Part shown: in pieces, positions 1-13,700 of the stretch | How the letters are laid out: each line of letters opens with the position of its first letter | How positions within the stretch are numbered: the first letter of the stretch is position 1 | Assembly (NCBI GenBank): GCA_000499405.2 | Contig: HG738137.1 | Span: 20,918,603 to 20,982,602, forward strand | DNA: 64,000 bases | Source: Onchocerca volvulus | Lineage: Eukaryota; Nematoda; Chromadorea; Rhabditida; Onchocercidae | Direction: 5' to 3' | Notes under the pieces: generated by a model | Database searches by the model: none | Told to the model about the DNA's origin: nothing | Seen by the model: only the letters and a program-made list of their open reading frames with translations | Translations under genes and position numbers: made by a program

Positions 1-852
1 AATGTACTAAATTCCGATAATAAAAGATCACGATTGCCTACACCCACTCGTCTTTCAAGCTCTTTGTCGAAGTCATCAGCATAACTGCTTGGATAATTAC
101 TCTGATAATATCAATTTGATGGATTGATGGATTTCGTTAAAATTTATTGGTTTTTTTTTTTAATTTTTTATCAAAAGTTTGAAAAATTGACGACTTTATT
201 GAAAAAATGAAAAACTTTAATTTAGTCGAAAAATTCCAATGCATACGATTTTATATTATAATGTCTCATTTCCTGTTTCATCATTCTCATGCATTTCTCT
301 GGAAAAATGATGTTTTCGCAATCTTATTTATTCTGTCTTGAATTCGCCATGCGACTGCCATAGTATATAGCTTCTTTATGCATGTATTGAAACATTTAGT
401 TTTGTTCATTCACTGGCTATGCACCGTTCCAGGGATATGCGTTATAACTCTGTTTTAATTCTGATATATGATTATCATTTTAGAATTTATCTAAATTTGA
501 TATTGCTTGCAATAATTTGAAGTAGCTTCATTTTCCGATCTGATTTCAGAAATTGTTCTTTATTTGCACCGTAAATGGCATTTTTTTTTTTTTTTTTTTG
601 GTGCATTTATATGTTTTTAACTTTTTTTTTTTTAAATCTAGAAGTTGATTTGATAATAGTTTTATTTTGAATAAAGTTTTATTTGTTTCAAATTTTTAAG
701 CTTGGTTGAGAGATTTTAATTATCTTTTTATTTTTTTTTATTTTTGTGCTGTTAGTCATTTCATTAACTAGTCAATAGTTACAATTGTGTTCGAAATTCA
801 GTTGTAGTTCTTTTTTCAGTTGTGTGTAGAATTTTAGGTTCTTTCGGATAGC
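1..852. other. Non-coding flank upstream of the Zwilch homologue
   Basis: I see no convincing exon here. The stretch is AT-rich with several long T runs (around 150-170, 580-600 and 620-632). It presumably contains the promoter and 5' untranslated region of the Zwilch homologue, but I cannot pick out a specific element. Confidence 0.5.
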
Positions 853-3800
853 ATGTTGACTGCTATCACTCGAACACAATTATGTTCTAGAAATGGTGCA
901 GCACTGGTAAGCATTGATTTACATGTAATATATGTTGTAATATAAGGTGCTTTAATGTATGATGCATATTTAGGAAAGTGAGCTATAAAAAGGACATTTG
1001 AAGAAAAGATAGCAAAATTAATAAGGAACCACAAAATTATCGAGTTGCAATGGTAAATAGAAATTTTGCCGTGCAATACTTTCATTCTTTTATGAATTAT
1101 TTTATTGTTTTTGTTTCACTACATTTCCGAAATCTATATTATTAATGATAGAATCTCCCATTATACATTTATCATTATTAAGTTTGGAAAGTATCGAGCT
1201 CGTCTTTTAAATGCGTCTCAAGTACCTGTACTCAACAATATATCTTGGATGATAGGGAAAGAGATTGTTATAATCGATCGCCTTTTAGAATCTGATTACG
1301 AAGTTTCCTTGGTGAGTTTTTTAATTCAATGTTACATTAATGTACGTTTTAAAATGTGATTTATGAAATTTCATCGTAATTTTGTTATAGCTTGCATTAT
1401 ATATTTGAACATTTAAATATTGAAATATGGCGATCACAATAACTATGTGATAAATAAGGAAGAAAAATTCTGTCATGCTGTTGAATATATCCTATTTTAT
1501 CGATTTTAATCTTTAAATTTTTTTAGTGTTCCATTAACTTTAGATAGAAGCAAGCTGCCGTACCATTTTTTATTTGTAAAACTTTTAGTAGAAATAATAT
1601 TTTCATATCCATTTGTTCAGCCTACAGATGAAGAAAAAGAAGATATTTCTCCGAAATTCAAAGATCAAATACAGGATGATGAAGAACGAAGTTCTCTAAA
1701 CAATTCGGAACTTAGTACTTCACCTTTAAAATATGAATTTTTAACGTTATCAAAGTTGCAGGTTTGTTGTTTATTCATCTTTTGATAAAGATGTAATTTG
1801 TAAATGTATTTATGAGAAATTATTGTTCTTGATTCCATTATTAGTATGTAAATTGTTGAAAATCAAATTTGTCATAATTTCTTGCATAAAATTTTTTATA
1901 CTTATGAAATTTATAAGGTTTTTTGTATAAAATTTACTTTCAGACTGTTAGAACTCAGATAATTTTTAGAGTTTTAGATATTGCTGTGTGTAATCCTGAA
2001 ATATTCAGGATTATATTGTTTCTTCCGTTAATACATTTAATGAATTTCAGGCGAAGAATGCACCAAAGGTTTTGATCGACGAATATTATTATTCTTTTGC
2101 AATGAAACATTTTCTTTTCTCTTCTCTGAAAGCATCAGAAGCTCGATCTCTTGCTGGCACGTATGTTATGTTTGATTGAGAATTATTCAGAATATTTAAT
2201 TCTTGCTTACGTTAATATTTTAAATACTCTGAATTTTCATTAATGAGAAATATTTAAATTTAGATTTATCACTGATGGAATCCCATTTGATACGGAAACA
2301 ATTCCAGATCCAGTTATTTGGATTCTGTGTGATACGAGTGATTATCTTCACACATGTTTGTTAGGTTTGTGGAAAACAAACAGCGGTATTGCGACATATC
2401 ATATTAGAACACTTCGTAAGTCATTTCCTAGTTTGATCTTTTTGGTAAATTAAGATAGTTATCACTCTTGGATATGAAAAATTTTCTAGCGCACTTCAGC
2501 TTACATCATAATGTATAAAATGATAATTAGTCTTAGTGCTACGAGTCGATATCATTAATGACTTGAGGAAAATAGCGTAAACAGACTTTTTTAGCACAGA
2601 ATCATACAGGTATCTTCAAATTTTTGGAGGATTACATGAAACGCTTCCATAATTCCTATAAAGTGAGTTTACCTTTATTTTCAGAATTTTAACAGTATAA
2701 ATCAATAACAATATTTTCGGAATCTACGAAGTTATATTGTTTTTCATCTCGCGAATGACGTTTTTCAACGCTATTGTCACAATCGCTAAAATGATTTCTG
2801 TGTAATCACTGATGTAATTAAACTATTAGCTAATGTTGGGAAAAAGCAGAAATGTTTTGGAAAAATTTTATTTCATATCACTTAAATTTTATGTGGATTT
2901 AGGCTTCTCCTGAAACTACTTATTGTATGTATGATGTTATTCCGAAAACAGTTACAACTGATCAAGACAACCAAAATAGAATCTCTGGATTTGTAGAATT
3001 CCATGTATCGTGGACAATTTCAAATATGAATCGTTGTTTCGATGGAATACTTTCAAAACCTCTTCCATCAGCTTCTGTTGTTGCTGTATGTATTGATCTT
3101 GATATTTAAAAAAATTTTAATAGTAATTAGAATTTGATTTTTTTGCTGCCATGATAACGGTTCTAAATGCTTTTGGTGAGGGATTTTGCGAAATTTTTTA
3201 GATATTTATAAATCTCTTCGATGCTTTTATAGATTTTTTTCATTGAGAGTAATTTTTATGGAAAAATATTAAGTTGATTTACAGAAGATATCACCAGGTT
3301 GGTTAGATGAACGCTTGCCGCATCTTGGCCTGGCTGCTGAATTGGAATTAGTGCTAGTCCTAGGACGTGCATTGCGAACTGGTAAAATGACTTGGCCAAA
3401 AGTGGATTTTGACCAAATGCAGGAGGATGAGAAGCTTATGAAGTCTGCATTACAATCTCTGTTTAATCAAACTTCAACTTTTTCTAGAAGTATGTTGAAA
3501 TGTTTGTGATTTTACAATGAACTTCATCCAGGCGGAAAACTCGTTAAATTTGATAGAAAATGATAAAATAGGTGAATTAAATTTAGTATTGAAATTGATC
3601 TTTAACTTTGCAAATGAATTAGTTTGAATCGGTCCATGGATTTGAATTACCTTATGGAAGGATTCATTGTTTTTGTTGTAGATAAAAATTTGGAAGAAAA
3701 TGTTGCATTAGATGTACCTAATGATTTCACAGAAGAACTGTGGCTTATATTACACTACTGTCATTCAAATCAGAGTCTTACGAAAGCTTTAAAATATGTT

Positions 3801-5831
3801 TTTGATGCTTTGAAAACAGGATATAAAAATACTTTGGTTAGTTTTTTTCTCGCTTTCTTTATATTTTCTTAAAGTTAATTTACATTAGCAATACATTGGT
3901 TATATCTACAATTTGGTTCTAGGTACTTTCAAATAATAGATGTACGATGGCGCGTTTATTGCGCGATGCTTGTACCAACGATTTGCTGCTACCACGTTTA
4001 GAGGGTCTTACACCGGTACAAATTTATTTGGAAATGGGCCTAGAACGATTGCGAAGAGCTTGCATGGATGAATTTTTAAATAGAGGTCACTCTTCGTACT
4101 TTTTATTCTATAAACGTTGCCCTTATAATTAGTATACAAAAACGGTTTCTGAATTTTATTAATTTCAATTTTTTCATAGAATACTTTGGATCCGTTGCTG
4201 AAATTAATGCAGTTTTTGATTTTTGCCCACGGAAAGAACCGCAGGATCAGGCCGATGCAATATTTCTCTTTTATAACAGTCTTTTAGTAGTAAATACATG
4301 TAAGCAATATCTTAGATTGGATCGTCATCACATAAATATTATTGCAAGGTGAGTATATTTTAGTCGAATATATGTAGCTAATGCTTCGAAGCTTAAAGTC
4401 TTGAGTAAAATAATACAATTGAAATATAATCATATGGAATGAACTGCATTAATTATTAATTATATTCAGTATTTTATCTGTCTCAATTATTCCTTTCTAT
4501 GTATAGGCAAGTCCTTGGGCAATACAGAAAACTGAACATATCTCCTACAACTGATGATATAACCGAGAAGATGATTGAAGAAATGATTTTCACACTCAAT
4601 TCTAAATTATCATTCACGGATATCTTCAAACCTGTGCATGAAAAGTAGATTTTTTTTTAATTTTCACGAAATTTTAAAAGCAATACTTCTATTTCTTATC
4701 AAAATTTATTACAATATGATCTCTTAAGAAGTATTTTCAATACTTTACGATTGGATTTAGTGAATATGAACCCAGAAATATTTCATATGTTGCTAACTTT
4801 TCAAGATATGTTTTTATTTGAGTAGTAATATAACAAGATATACAATATCAAAAATTTAATAGATTTTAAAATTACCGTTTAATTTGCGGCGCATCATTAA
4901 TTTATTCTAATAAAATCTGTTTTTCAGCAGATTTCCCAAAATTTGGAAGTCGGAAATTACGGTTGAAACGACTAACAAACAAGGCTGGATAGCGCGGTGC
5001 ATGATTTTATGCTCACGTACTGCATGGTTATCTTTTATCAAAAATCCTGAAGATAAAGATACTCCATCTGATAAGCAAAGTCCTAATATGGAAAATTGTG
5101 TCATAGAGTCCGATAATTCAAAGGTTTTCTTTTCAGTAATTTTAACGGCAATGGTAGTATTTATTAAAGTTGTTTCTTTAGTTAATTTAACTCGTGAACA
5201 ACATACTATCCTTTGTTGTGCATCGCCTTTTTAGAGTGTGTAGCAATTCTAGACGTCAGTATCTTTCATCCATTGTTATTCAGACTCGAATCGCTTTTTT
5301 TTTTGTTTGTCAGTATAAAATATTCCTTTCCCTCAGATATCACATTTTCTCCTTGCTCTGAGATAATATTGCCAACTTTTTCACATTTTCATGAAATTCC
5401 TTCTCGTAAATATTTATTAATAACTATTCTAGTCATATCGTTCTTCCACATATCATTATCAAAAAAAAATTCTAGTATTGTTTATTTTTGACCTTAGAGT
5501 AACTAATATAACTATTTAATATTTACTAATTTTACTCATCATAAAATGTTTTAATTACCTTTGGGTATCATGCATTTTACAACTGAGTTTTATTGGCGAA
5601 TTTCACTTTTTATTTCCCCTAACTAATTTTCATTTTTTTTTTTTTTTTTTTGTGATTTTCTGCTATTCAATCTTTCAGAAAAGGAGAGACCAAATAGTGC
5701 TTCAGGATTCCTTATCAGAAAAAATAATATGTTCAAGCGACGAAGAAAAACTGAAACTGAATACAGCTTTACGTCATTACGAAATCACTATTATTTCCGG
5801 CAGTTTCATTACGCCATTAGCAAAATGTTGA
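853..5831 (+). CDS. zwl-1: Zwilch homologue (RZZ kinetochore complex)
   Basis: Zwilch acts with Rod and ZW10 (RZZ complex) at unattached kinetochores, where it supports the spindle checkpoint and dynein recruitment. I assembled 14 exons: 853-906, 1183-1311, 1621-1761, 2051-2160, 2264-2415, 2595-2662, 2903-3085, 3285-3489, 3682-3836, 3923-4085, 4180-4348, 4507-4644, 4931-5123, 5679-5831. They total 2013 nt (670 aa), all with GT-AG junctions and matching phases. The family match is visible along the length: VSWTISNM near the middle, LVLGRALRTG, then LTPVQIYLEMGLERL, equivalent to the PVQMLLEIGL block of vertebrate Zwilch. A tryptophan-containing IWKSEITVE segment and a short C-terminus with SLSEKI follow, in the order seen in human Zwilch. 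Length is close to the family norm. The acceptors of exons 2 and 6 are the least certain. AATAAA at 5975 and 6112 could serve as polyadenylation signals. MIS12, another kinetochore gene, follows on the same strand. Confidence 0.9.
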
Positions 5832-6525
5832 TATCGATACATTATTGTTATTTCGTTTTAAGATATGAAGAATGATGGAATTTTTTTCTTTGCTCAGTAA
5901 AAAGACCGGAAAAAAGGATCATTTCTCTCTATGACGGGGAAAATTCCTTGAACATAGCACTTTAAAACTCCAGAAATAAAAATCATGAAACGGATCAGTT
6001 TAAACGAATGATTATATGCTCGAGCGACATTATTTTTTTTTCTATTGGCGAATTGTTTTATCAGTGTTATTTTGTCTCAACATAATGATGCTGATAGGTT
6101 AACAGTGATGAAATAAAAGGCTGTAAAATTTCAAGTCTTTGCTTTGATTATTAATGAGAAAATTGTTATATACAGTGCTTATATAAATGATTTTATTCTC
6201 ACTCATTTCTTCACTTCCTACAATTATATCTCATATTTTATATTATTCTCAAATAACTTAATAAAAATTGAAATCAGATTTCATTATTTACTTGGTATTG
6301 TTGATTCTGTAGGATATTTTCACATTCTCCAATTTACAGTTTAACCTCACTTTTATTTGTTATCAGTTTATTTGGCTAAAAATTTAATTTATATGAAATT
6401 GCTAATCTTTTAAAATTAACTATATTCATGCAAAAACAGCAATTGTGCGATGAAGACATTGTCGCTCAGTACTTAGAATTCTACCTTATAAGGATATCTA
6501 AGTTCAAATTATAATTTGTTATTTT
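5832..6525 (+). other. Zwilch-MIS12 intergenic spacer with candidate poly(A) signals
   Basis: This is about 700 bp between the Zwilch stop and the MIS12 acceptor. It contains AATAAA hexamers at 5975-5980 and 6112-6117 on the + strand and no convincing exon. The distance is compatible with either separate promoters or a loosely spaced operon. Confidence 0.5.
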
Positions 6526-6538
6526 ATCTGCAGGAGCT
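6526..6538 (+). promoter_or_regulatory. 3' splice acceptor 5 nt before the MIS12 start (likely trans-splice site)
   Basis: A T-rich stretch ending TTTTATCTGCAG (AG at 6532-6533) is followed by GAGCT and then the ATG at 6539. No upstream exon in frame is needed. In nematodes an acceptor this close to the start codon is typical of spliced-leader addition. The type of leader (SL1 or SL2-like) cannot be read from the genome. Confidence 0.55.
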
Positions 6539-8036
6539 ATGAAAAGTTGCGACTGGGATGGTCTACATGAGTACGAAGCACAATTTTTTGGTTTTCTGCC
6601 AAAAGGATTTACAGATGTTGGTTAGGATTTAACAAATTTTGTTATTTTGATTGGGGTTTTAACTGAGAACTGCTCTGGCATGAAGCCTATGTGAGATTGA
6701 CGTAATATTTAGTTTTGACTTTGAGATCCAATCTTTCATGTAGTTGTTTAACATGCATTTTTTGAAGAAATAATTTACTAAAATGATGGGTAATGGACAG
6801 TTTAAAGGCTCCAGAAACTAATCGTGTTCTGAGAATATTATTTTCGTTCTGTGGGTTTATTTTCAGTCTACAATTTAATTCTGGAAGAATGGGCAGAAGT
6901 TGTTGAGAGAAAAGTAATGCCCGGCTTGCCACTTGATGATGTAAGCGATGAAATGAAATTGCATTTAAAAGTGGAACTTGTCAATATGATTGGTAAAAAC
7001 AATATCCTGAATTCGCTCATGAATAAACTAGAGGTCATACTTATTAATCAAGTCATTAGAAATTCAGTTAATGCCCTACAATATCATGAATTCCAATTTA
7101 TACTTGTTTTTTTGATTTTGAAAAGCAAAAATTTTTTCCAAAAAACAATTCTGTTTTTAAACAGTAAGTAATTGCTCCATTATGAAATTCCAGGCATACA
7201 CACTGGAATATGTCTTCCGAATACCTGATGAAGTAACATTGCCTGAAGACAGGCCGAATTTAGAAATGGATAAAACATGGACCGTAGAAGCTGCTAATAA
7301 ACGTAGACAAGAACTTGAACACCATATTGTTAAAGTATGTACGTTCTCATGATTCAAGACATGAATGACTGTAGAAGAATTGTGGGATTTTAATTTAAAT
7401 CATGAGAACAAAACGTGAAGGGAAGATATTGGCTTCATTTAATAATTTTGTATAATCGTACCTTTTTTAGTTACGTTTAGCGAACGAATTGTTCGACAAA
7501 GAAATCGCAAATAACCTGCAAGCGATACAGTTATGGGAAGCTGTGCAACAGATCAATGATGGTAGTAATTTTCTGAGTAATGGTTTTTCTAAATAATCTA
7601 GATGCTGGTTCTGAAATTTCATGATTAACCAAAGCTCACTGTATATCTTTTTCTACTGAAAAATCACGATGTTGGATTGTTTTCATTATTAATTTTAAGT
7701 ATTATGTGTGGTCTTTTTCAAGAGAAAAGCAAAAGTAAATTTTCCCAACCAATGAAAAGCCAGATTTGATAATCTTCTATAATTAAATATGCCGAAAATT
7801 CAGAATGCTTAGAAATCACGCATTACACAAATTAAAATTGGAATGTTTTTGTTGTTTTAAAATTTGTTTTTGTTGTTTTAAAATTTCTTGTTACTAATTG
7901 ATTTTAATTAGTAGTTAAGAATGAATTTTATGCAAATGAAGAGAAGGAAATACTAGATAATTTCTTCTATCTGGATCGAGCTTGTAGATCAAAGCAAATC
8001 AGTTTTCCCAATTTTTTTAATGAATTAAATTTTTAG
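6539..8036 (+). CDS. mis-12: MIS12 homologue (KMN network, outer kinetochore)
   Basis: MIS12 is a core subunit of the Mis12 complex, which links centromeric chromatin to the Ndc80 microtubule coupler. Five exons: 6539-6620, 6867-7033, 7194-7334, 7471-7561, 7912-8036; 606 nt, 201 aa, against about 205 aa in human. The family hallmark is the near N-terminal YEAQFFGFLPKGF, matching YEAQFFGF in human MIS12. A helical region with GLPLDD and a cluster of acidic and basic residues follows. The segment FRIPDEVTLPEDRP matches the conserved FRIP-LLPED block, and the rest is predicted coiled coil (ELEHHIVKLRLANELFDKEI). The start was chosen at the first ATG after a strong acceptor. The gene lies directly downstream of Zwilch on the same strand. 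The last exon (from 7912) is supported only by an open frame and a good acceptor, so the C-terminus is less secure. Confidence 0.87.
7845..7886. repeat. Two-copy 21-bp tandem repeat in MIS12 intron 4
   Basis: The unit GTTTTTGTTGTTTTAAAATT plus one T occurs twice back to back (7845-7865 and 7866-7886). This is a simple T-rich duplication 25 bp before the last MIS12 exon; no function is evident. Confidence 0.8.
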
Positions 8037-8055
8037 ACTGTTCCCTTTTTTTTTC

Positions 8056-8326
8056 TTAAAACCATATGCTTCTAGAGTTTGCGTTTTTGCTGGGAATCTT
8101 ATTTTTACTCCGATCTTTTATTTTCTTGCCCTCTATTACATGACCGAAATTTTCTGCTTGTATAGAATGTCCATGCTTATGTCCATATACCCATCCTTTA
8201 CATTTATTTTGCTCATCCTTGTTTTGATCCTTACATTCATTTTCCTTAGGCAATTCATCGAATACTTTTTGTGGATTGGAAGACTGATTCAGCTTCAGTC
8301 TGTAGATCATTTCTTTCACATACTCG
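8056..8326 (-). CDS. Possible last exon of an unrecognised hydrophilic protein
   Basis: An open frame of about 90 codons runs on the minus strand from a possible AG acceptor near 8327 to a TAA at 8056. The product is highly charged and rich in Lys, Asn and Glu, with segments such as VFDELPKENECKDQNK and GWVYGHKHGHSIQ. It lacks the hydrophobic runs of its antisense frame, which makes real coding more likely. I could not find a convincing upstream exon (the 8.4-9.2 kb region gives nothing clear), and I do not recognise a family. It converges on MIS12, with only about 20 bp between the two stop codons. Confidence 0.35.
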
Positions 8327-8329
8327 CTA

Positions 8330-10753
8330 TCTAATTTGTGAGAGTTATTTCCCGTTGTTTATGACGTTAAAGCTCTTTTTGTTATAAAATGAAGTATGAA
8401 AATAAAATTATAAATTCGATCCTCTATACCTTAGTAATATTAAGTTACATGGCTAAATCCTGTGATCTTTCAAAATAAATCAGAAAAAACTCAAGGGAGC
8501 ATACAAAGTCATTCTTTATTAAAATTACTGCAAAAAATGCCATATTAGGCTACCATTATAATTTGCTGGATAGAGTGATTGCAGCGACATATTAGTTTTG
8601 GGGCTATGTTTATGTAGCTTCCATAAAAGCCTAGATATTAACAAAAAAAATGTGAAATACCTCACGAATGATTAGTAAAATTCAAATAGTCTAAAATTCA
8701 GCACAATTTGCAGTAGATTCGATTCGAAGAAGATTTGAAGAAGCACATAAGATAACAGCAATGTAATGCAAACATGCTATTACATCACTCGCGCTCATCA
8801 AGGAATGGTCGAGTTAGCGCTTTTGAAATTAGTCAAATAGTCAGTCTGATTATCAATCATAATAGTGTGAATCATCGTAATAACTGAAGTGCTGAACATA
8901 GAAACTGTAAATAACTGGCTTTTATGTATAGTTCTGCTTCACTGCTTATAGCGCGACATCATCTCGCATATAAAAATGAAAAAGGAACGATAAAAGAGAT
9001 AAAGCTTCATGAACAAAATATCAACAAGTAGTTCTTTATGACAGTAAGAAAAACTAAGGCCGAAAATAATTATAGCGTTGTTTGACTCTAATATTTCTAA
9101 CAGATGTGGTGCTGGAAGAGACTTTATTCTCTTTTGCATGGCAAAAATTATCATGATTAAATTATTATGAGACGAAAAAGAGCAAAAATTGGGCGAGATG
9201 CAGTTACAAATTAGTTATAGGACGAAATTCTAAAGATGACCCGAATCTTCATTTTTAATAGAAGTAATGAAAAATTCTAAGATGATTTTGATCTATACTC
9301 AGAAAAATATTGTCGAAGAAATATTTCACAGAACTTTTCATCCTCTTCCAGAAATAAATGTAACGAAGCCCATAAGTTTTTCTAATAAATTTATATATAT
9401 ATAATTCGTAAAATTCCAGCATAAAAAATAATGATTGGTCTTAATTAATCATAAACTATCAGATTTCTTTTAATATGAATTTAAAAGAAATTATAAGGTT
9501 AGCACTGGAAAAAGAATCAAGTGTAAATAATCCTAATTCACCAACTGATTTTCTATTGTACTGCTGTTAATTCCCTATTGTTGTGAAAGGCTTGAAATTT
9601 GGATTGAGCTGTGGATATTAATTCCGGAACAGATTTATATTAATTCCTTTATTCAAAATAGTAATAATCAAAGAATATATAATTGGCAGTACAATGGAAA
9701 ATCAGACATGTAATGAAGTAAACTGGATGATGTCGATTGGGTTTTTAGAGAATAGGTTGGAAGCTTGGATAGGAGTAACGTAGCTAAGATAGTCGAGTCA
9801 GAGCGAATGAATAAGGAAAAAACGTGCTTTTTCTTTTGGAATTTAGTGGGGATACTTTAAATGTTAAGAATTGGGCGTGTTGAGATAAAAGACAATTGAT
9901 AATGAAATAATTTGAAGAAAAGAATAGCTCACAAAAAAAAAAATGTTACGACAGTTTAAATGAATTCAAAGACGGTTACAAATTTACAAGCACAAGATTA
10001 ATGGTTTTACTAGCTGTAAGCGGAAACGTTTTGATGTGGTTGTAAATTAGCATGGGACATAGCAGACAATGAGAAATAATTTTACAGATGGTGACTCATT
10101 AAAAAATTTCACAAAAATTTTAATCATTTGGTTATATAATTTCCCATAATATTTGATTTTAGTAGGGAATTAATTTCGGTTTTCCCGACCCTATCAGAGA
10201 ATCATTATGCTTAAGATAAGGTAGCGCGTGATTTAATCTACATTCGGATGCATTCAAAGAAGTGATTCAAAGAAACTAACAAAAGGAAAAAAACAAAAGT
10301 AAATTTGTTAATTTATTCAAATTAATAGAAATATAGTAATCAACCCTTTCCATAATTTTGCGCTAAATCTAAACAATAAAAAATTTTCTGACTAATATGG
10401 CCAGTTTCACGAAATATTGGTGTAATATTACTTCTTCAGAATTACATTGTGAAAGATTGTCTCTCGAAGTACATTTTTCTGCCTTCATCGATCTCAAATT
10501 AAACAATTTTAATTTCGAAAACATGTTTTTCAGAATATATAAGAAAAGTAGAATTATTCCAAATTTCCTCTTAAACATCGCTGTTGAAATTGAATTTATA
10601 AAACTAAAGGAAAAAAAAAACGAATCATTAATCAAATGTGTTTCATGAATTAGTGCAATTTCCTATCAATTTTTGATCAAAAATGTCCTGCAGAATGTTA
10701 AATCGAAAAATATTGGAAAAACAAATAAGATATAAAGTTTGTTTCAAAAATCT
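8330..10753. other. Intergenic region between MIS12 and the Notch 3' end
   Basis: I see no convincing exons. On the minus strand, 10369-10640 holds an open frame downstream of the Notch stop (containing EKCTSRDNLSQCNSEE). It could be an alternative last exon if the CAG/GTTTGA at 10762-10754 is used as a donor, but I favour 3' untranslated region. Confidence 0.4.
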
Positions 10754-13700
10754 TCAAACCTGGAAAGATTCCACAAAACACGTATTATTACTGAAAAATT
10801 CAGATGGTAAGTATGAATTCATCGTAAGATCGTTGTAGTCTGGCACGGCTGCAATACTTTGAGAAATGTAATCAATACAGAAAAGACTATAAAAATCTTA
10901 CTAATCGCGTAAAAGAACAATACCTGAATTAATAACGTTCAAATCAAGCTCTTTTTCTGCTTCTGCCAATATTTGTTCAGGTGGAGTAAGTACAAATGAT
11001 TCAATGGAATCCAAAAACGAATTTGATATCGTTAAATCTTCATCGATGTTACCAATGTCTTCTTTGTAATCTTCATTCAATCTAATCATAATGCTTGATG
11101 GATTTAACGGAAGTGTTTCCTGAGAAGATGAAACTGGAGCTTGAGATTCCTTCCTCCACTTACATTTTGCTAAAAATTTTTTGATGAGTTAAGTATTTTG
11201 AACAAAACATATAATTACTCAAAGAAATCATTCCACCTGAACAGTATTCATACTTCCATTTATATATAGTATTTCAAACTGGTGGTTGCTTCATTATCTT
11301 TTTTGTTTTTGCTATGTACGAATTTAAACTACTATATTGAACTGCAGCACCTTAAAGTTACGCTGTAATAATTCTGCTAATTATCTTGCAAAAGGATGAG
11401 ATGCTTCAAAAATAAATGCAAATTGAACAGTTATGCATGCACTATAAAATCCTTCCGGTATTTGTTTTAGAGAAACCATGTGCTCGAACCCAAAACACAA
11501 GTCACAAATTTACTAAGAATGGTAAATATGAAATACCCGCACTGGACGATTTACGATTTCGTTTTCTTTTTGGTGTCTCTACAATATCAACAGTAACTGC
11601 TACATTTTCCAAAAATTCCACAACAAGATAATGCCCTCTTTCAGTCGCCACATCCAAAGGTGTACGTCCGAGCTAGAAAATTCTACATTATTCCAAACAT
11701 GAAACAGAGAAAATTGTATATCCCAATTCCCATCTTGCAAACATACTTGATCACTAATTTTACTATTTGCGCCAAAAGATAACAATAAATCAACCACATC
11801 CAAATGACCTTCGCGGGCAGCCAGATATAAGGGCGTTTCTCCCTAAAATTTGAAAATAATGTAAACAATATTAATTTCAAGCAACATGACACATGACCGA
11901 ACCTGATGGCTATTAGATCTGGTTATACAAATTGATAGGTATCGATCATATAGCAATGACGACAAAATCATCTAGCAATTTATAAAAAAATCGAAACAAT
12001 CAACCTTGCTGTCTTTGGTGTTCAACTTAAGACCAAATCTATATAACAACGGTAAAAGATCAACGCGTCTATTAAGTGCAGCATAATGAAGAGCAGTACG
12101 TCCGAAAATGTCGATTAGGGTTGGATCATTCTTTTCGGATAATATCTCGTGAGAAAAAACATAACCATCAAAATACGATCCTGCCTGCTTCTGGAACAGA
12201 GCATCTACAGATAAATGATACAAATTTCTCTGATGCTTTTTAATCAATTTCTAAATTCTTTTACATACCAATGAAGGGTCAAACTGTTGAACATTACCAG
12301 ACATTACAAACATTGATTGTGCTAAACCATTTTGTCTGGAAATGAAGAATCAAAAGCTGCTGTTATAAAATATCTAGAAATAAAGAAAGAAGAATGTGGA
12401 AATGCATAAAAACCGTAGCACGAATTAGTTCAATTTAATTCACAATTTACCATTTGAATAAAAAATTTAAGCAAAATTTGTACGTAATTTCGAAGAAATA
12501 ATAAAAAATAACAAACGGAAGCGAAGCATGTGGGAAGAAAGTGCTATTCAGTGATTTGGTTTGACAATAATACTCATTATATAAGAAATCGAGGATACAA
12601 CATGCGCATAGATCAGAGACATGAGTAAATTTAACGGTTAGAGTGAGTGGTATTTGTCCCAAAATATTTATGGCTCGTAACTGCAAAAACCTGTATTTGA
12701 TGAACTTTAAAAAATAGTGATGATAGAAATAACGAAAAATTAGAAATGTTCAAATATCCTATAAAACTGAAACAAAATTCTTCATCAAACACAATGAGAA
12801 CGATAATGTTGCGAGAGCACGAAAAAAATTTTTTTTAATGATATTTTTTCATGCACTTGTAATATTATCGTTCTCACAATGTTGCTCTCCTTAAACAATT
12901 GAATTCCGCACACTGCTATGGAAAATAATCAGTTGTGCTGTTTTCAGAAATATGGTACATGCATGTGAGGAAAATGGCAATTGCTCATGCGTTTGAAAAA
13001 ATTTGAACAATCTTGATGATAGACATTAAAATATTTACATTGCATCGATGTGTATTTAGCAATAAGCGAATAATCTGGTCATTGTTAACAATCACAGCAT
13101 GATGCAAAGCTGTATTATTATCCGAATCAGAACAATTTACATCAGCTCCATGTCGCACCAAAAATGACACTGATTTGATGTCATTACATTTTATTGCTTT
13201 TAATAAGTCCGGTCCCAAATGATAATATGTATCATTATCTGTAATGCTCAGCATTATAATTAATGTAATTATTCAAGCTTTTGCATATTTTCCGAACTTC
13301 GATTTGATTCCCGTGTCTAAATACAAATTGTGTCATAAAAGCTCAAGTAATAATTACAAGTAGCCTGACCTGGTAGACAGTAAGTAATTTGGAAATAAAG
13401 ATAAAATGAAGAAAAAGAAAATTTTTAAACTATATAAGGCCGGTAAAATATCAAAGAAGCTTACCGCTGAAGTAAGTATCCAGATTAACTAGTATTTTCT
13501 GCTCATTGTTTTCTGTCAGCTGGCAATAATTCATGAACTATAAAAGACATATTTACAAAAAATTTGAACTTACGCAGAATACAAATACTGCATTAAAAAC
13601 TAACGTCTTCCGGTTGTGGTGGTAATCCATCCCGCTGACAAACATCCTTACTGGAAAGAGAGTCTTCAACAGATGACAGTGTTGACCAGCCGATGACATT

